The position numbers and the translations under genes were made by a program. 6,130 nt of DNA from JAMLIN01 sp964476625 (lineage in GTDB: Bacteria > Pseudomonadota > Gammaproteobacteria > Burkholderiales > Burkholderiaceae_E). Every line of letters starts with the position of its first letter. The stretch's first letter is position 1. Positions 4,222 through 6,130 of this stretch are shown here, piece by piece. The DNA lies in the NCBI GenBank assembly GCA_964476625.1, contig CAYZBJ010000127.1:1-6130 (forward strand), read 5' to 3'. The notes beneath the pieces are model-generated. The model made no database searches. It was not told the origin of the DNA and was given only the letters and a program-made list of their open reading frames with translations.

Positions 4222-6130
4222 TTACTCGTCGCCAGGCCGGGTCTCGACCTGTTGCAGGGGCTCGGCCGCGATGGCCGGAGCCGCCTTGCGGGTACGCGGC
4301 TTGCGCGGTTTCACGACGATCGGTTCCGGTTCGGCGCGCCGTGCATCCTGCGAGGTCTCGACCATCTGCAGTCCGGCCGATGCCGCCACCGCCTTCAGGT
4401 CGATGGGCTCGGGCGCGCTGGCCGGGGCGATCGGCGTGACCTCCGCGATGCCCGCGGCAGCCGATTCGATCCGGGTCTCGGCGACCTCGATCGCCGCTTC
4501 CGCTTCGGCGACGGGCGTGGTCGTGGCCACGGCCGGCTCGACGGGTTCGGGCTGCAGCAACTCGGACTCGGCGATCACGGCGTCGGCGGCTGCCGGCTCC
4601 TCGGGCGCAGGTGCTTGCCCGGCTTCGGCCGACCCTGCGCTTGCGGCCACCGCAGTCGATGGCTCCTCGGGCTGGGCCGCGGGCGCCTCGGCGCGGAGGG
4701 GCGCGGTGGCCTGCGCCACGGGCTGCTCCGGCGAGGGCTCGACCTGCTCGGGATCGGCCATGCGCTCCCGGGCGACCGGCGGCTCCACAGCCGCTTGCGC
4801 TACGGCCGCGGACGGATCGGCATCGGATTCATCATCGGACAGGGACTCCTGGTCGGCAGTGCCCGATTCGGAATCGGCGCCGGCGGCGGCGCCATCACCA
4901 CGGCCACGACGGCCCCGGCGGCGACGCGAGCGGCGGCGGCGACCTTCGTCATCCCCGCCCTCGGCGGCGGCATCGGCCGTGGCCTCATCGGCGGCCGGGC
5001 CGACGTCGATGGGGGCCTCCGCCGGTGCTTCGACCAGGCGCCGTGCGCTGGTGTCGTCAGCCTCGCCATCGGCGAGTGAAGCCGCGCCGGCCGCTGCAAC
5101 GACGGCGGCGCCCGTTTCGGTCGGCTCGCTCACCTGGCGTTCGGCGTCCCGGCCCTCGCCGGAACCGCGACGACCACGACGGCCGCGCGGACGCGATTCG
5201 CGACCGCCATCACCGGCTTCAGCCGGACTGGCGACATTGGCGAGATCGGCATCATCGCGGGCCGTACCGGCTTCGCGTTCACCGTTCGAGCGTTCACTGG
5301 AGCGCTCCGCCGAGCGCTCGCCGCGGCGACCACGGCCACGCCCGCCTTCGGAACGGGATTCGCCGCGGGATCCTTCGCCACGGGCGCTATCGGACCTGCC
5401 GTTGCCGCCACGACGCGATTCGCCGCGCCGGCCATTGCCGCGCGGCCGTGAACCCGGGGTCGCGGCAGGCTCGGCGGCCGCGGCCGCAACAGGCCGTTCG
5501 ATGGCCGGCGCACCAGCGTCGGCCTCGTTGGCGGCCTTGCCGGTGAGCCAGTTGATGATCTTGCCGATCAGGCCACCGGTGACCTGGCCGGCGGCGACGG
5601 GCAGGGAGGTCGCGGCTGCGGCCGGGCTCGCCACCGGTTCGACCGACTGCGGACGGACCGGTGCGGGGCCTTCGCGCACGATCCCCTTGACGACCGCTTC
5701 CTGGCGGGGCTTGCCGCCCTCGAGCTTGTCGGCGAGGTAGCGGTTGTCCTCGGGTGGGCCGTCGGCGATCGAATAGCTGGCACGGTAGGTCGCCAGGCGA
5801 TCATCGTCGTGGCGCATCCGCTCGAGGCGATAGTGTGGCGTCTCGATGAACTTGTTCGGAATCAGGACGATCTCGACCTTGAGCCGGGCTTCGAGCTTGG
5901 CGATCTCGCCGCGCTTCTCGTTCAGCAGGTAAGTGGCGACGTCGACCGGCACCTGGGCGTGGATCGCCGCGGTGCTTTCCTTCATCGCCTCTTCCTGGAT
6001 CACCCGCAGGACGTGCAGGGCGGCCGATTCGACATCGCGGATCACCCCGGTCCCGGTGCAGCGCGGGCAGGTGATGTGGGTGCCTTCGTTGAGCGCCGGG
6101 CGCAGCCGCTGGCGCGACAGCTCCATCAGG
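4222..6130 (-). CDS. rne: Ribonuclease E, C-terminal part (start lies beyond the window)
   Basis: This is the 3' part of rne; the frame runs off the window at base 6130. About 635 residues are visible, matching E. coli RNase E from roughly residue 380 onward, so the full protein is probably about 1000 residues. Numbering from the Met encoded at 6126-6124, the start MELSRQRLRPALNEG and zinc-link CPRC (Cys20, Cys23) are diagnostic. HAQVPVDVATYLLNEKR (56-72) and ETPHYRLERMR (95-105) belong to the small domain. The S1, 5'-sensor and catalytic DNase-I-like domains lie outside. After about residue 150 the chain becomes low-complexity: a GGLIGKIINWLTGK amphipathic helix (184-197), Arg/Gly/Ser/Glu-rich RNA-binding stretches (226-325 and 396-410), a long Ala/Pro/Glu-rich spacer, and a basic C-terminal patch KPRKPRTRK (606-614). 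RNase E cleaves mRNA and rRNA/tRNA precursors and scaffolds the degradosome. The stop is TAA, followed by a terminator. RNase G is excluded because it lacks this long tail. Confidence 0.96.
   Translation of the reverse strand, partial: LMELSRQRLRPALNEGTHITCPRCTGTGVIRDVESAALHVLRVIQEEAMKESTAAIHAQVPVDVATYLLNEKRGEIAKLEARLKVEIVLIPNKFIETPHYRLERMRHDDDRLATYRASYSIADGPPEDNRYLADKLEGGKPRQEAVVKGIVREGPAPVRPQSVEPVASPAAAATSLPVAAGQVTGGLIGKIINWLTGKAANEADAGAPAIERPVAAAAAEPAATPGSRPRGNGRRGESRRGGNGRSDSARGEGSRGESRSEGGRGRGRRGERSAERSSERSNGEREAGTARDDADLANVASPAEAGDGGRESRPRGRRGRRGSGEGRDAERQVSEPTETGAAVVAAAGAASLADGEADDTSARRLVEAPAEAPIDVGPAADEATADAAAEGGDDEGRRRRSRRRRGRRGRGDGAAAGADSESGTADQESLSDDESDADPSAAVAQAAVEPPVARERMADPEQVEPSPEQPVAQATAPLRAEAPAAQPEEPSTAVAASAGSAEAGQAPAPEEPAAADAVIAESELLQPEPVEPAVATTTPVAEAEAAIEVAETRIESAAAGIAEVTPIAPASAPEPIDLKAVAASAGLQMVETSQDARRAEPEPIVVKPRKPRTRKAAPAIAAEPLQQVETRPGDE
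4897..4941 (-). other. Second arginine-rich RNA-binding patch in the RNase E tail
   Basis: Visible residues 396-410 of the RNase E fragment are almost all Arg with a few Ser and Gly (RRRRSRRRRGRRGRG). They are flanked by acidic stretches (GGDDE before; DSESG and SDDESD after). The composition fits an RNA-binding segment like AR2 of E. coli RNase E. Assignment is by composition and position, not by alignment. Confidence 0.6.
5152..5451 (-). other. Main Arg/Gly/Ser/Glu-rich RNA-binding domain of RNase E
   Basis: Visible residues 226-325 of the RNase E fragment are rich in RG, SR and ER pairs, with recurring units such as GRRGESRR, SRGESRSEGG, GRGRGRRGERS and PRGRRGRRG. This matches the position and character of the arginine-rich RNA-binding domain that follows the membrane helix in E. 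coli RNase E. The DNA is correspondingly repetitive, so slippage variation between strains is plausible. Confidence 0.65.
5533..5580 (-). other. Segment-A-like membrane-targeting amphipathic helix of RNase E
   Basis: Visible residues 183-198 (TGGLIGKIINWLTGKA) place Leu186, Ile187, Ile190, Ile191, Trp193 and Leu194 at i, i+1, i+4, i+5, i+7 and i+8, with Lys, Asn and Thr on the other side. This is a short amphipathic helix inside an otherwise disordered region, directly before the Arg-rich domain. That is where E. coli RNase E has its membrane-targeting segment A. Function is inferred from pattern and position. Confidence 0.65.

Noticed and set aside
3484..5079. Plus-strand open frame of 531 codons antisense to moaA and rne
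   Set aside because: It spans the opposite strand of two confidently identified genes, crosses the terminator between them, and encodes Arg/Gly/Asp/Leu-rich low-complexity sequence with no recognisable domain. Long antisense frames are expected where codons end in G or C.
5152..5451. DNA-level short repeats suggestive of a tandem repeat or CRISPR-like array
   Set aside because: The repetition is irregular, stays in frame and is explained by Arg-Gly/Ser-Arg/Glu-Arg codons of the RNase E RNA-binding domain. There are no regular repeats with unique spacers.
4271..5740. Plus-strand open frame of 489 codons antisense to the RNase E tail
   Set aside because: Its Ala/Ser/Arg/Pro composition is the mirror of the repetitive RNase E tail. 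There is no motif or signal peptide supporting a real gene.
1..6130. A defence system, mobile element or other novel system
   Set aside because: Every stretch over 80 bases is accounted for by identifiable housekeeping genes of uniform composition. No transposase, integrase, toxin-antitoxin, nuclease-helicase pair or attachment-site repeats were seen.

Overview
This window looks like chromosomal housekeeping DNA from a GC-rich proteobacterium. G+C is high by eye (roughly two thirds or more) and codons end mostly in G or C. The order rne - moaA - mobA - moeA, next to small c553/c4-like periplasmic cytochromes and an RraA protein, suggests a beta- or gammaproteobacterium. From memory of gene neighbourhoods a betaproteobacterium is more likely, but the exact taxon cannot be fixed from the sequence.

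Layout. Bases 1-1152 (plus strand) carry an apparent operon: the 3' part of a small c-type cytochrome gene, a second complete small cytochrome c gene, and an rraA-family gene. Bases 1167-6130 (minus strand) carry the 3' part of rne (RNase E), an intrinsic terminator, and then a compact molybdenum-cofactor operon, moaA-mobA-moeA. The two groups converge, with only 14 bases between the stop codons of rraA and moeA. There are no tRNA or rRNA genes, CRISPR arrays, insertion sequences or other mobile elements that I can see, and no gene-free stretch longer than about 80 bases.

How the genes work together. The cytochromes are probably periplasmic one-electron carriers. MoaA starts molybdopterin synthesis from GTP, MoeA inserts molybdate, and MobA adds GMP to make the bis-MGD form used by DMSO-reductase-family enzymes such as nitrate and formate oxidoreductases. 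RNase E is the main mRNA-decay endonuclease. The part seen here holds its small domain, zinc-link cysteines, a probable membrane-anchoring helix and a long, disordered, arginine-rich degradosome arm. RraA is, in E. coli, a protein inhibitor of RNase E, so a target and its possible regulator lie within 6 kb of each other.

I do not see an undescribed system. The points most worth checking are the rraA/rne proximity, the architecture of the RNase E tail, and small departures from family consensus in RraA, MobA and MoeA. Several very long open frames opposite real genes are GC-rich shadows and were left out.
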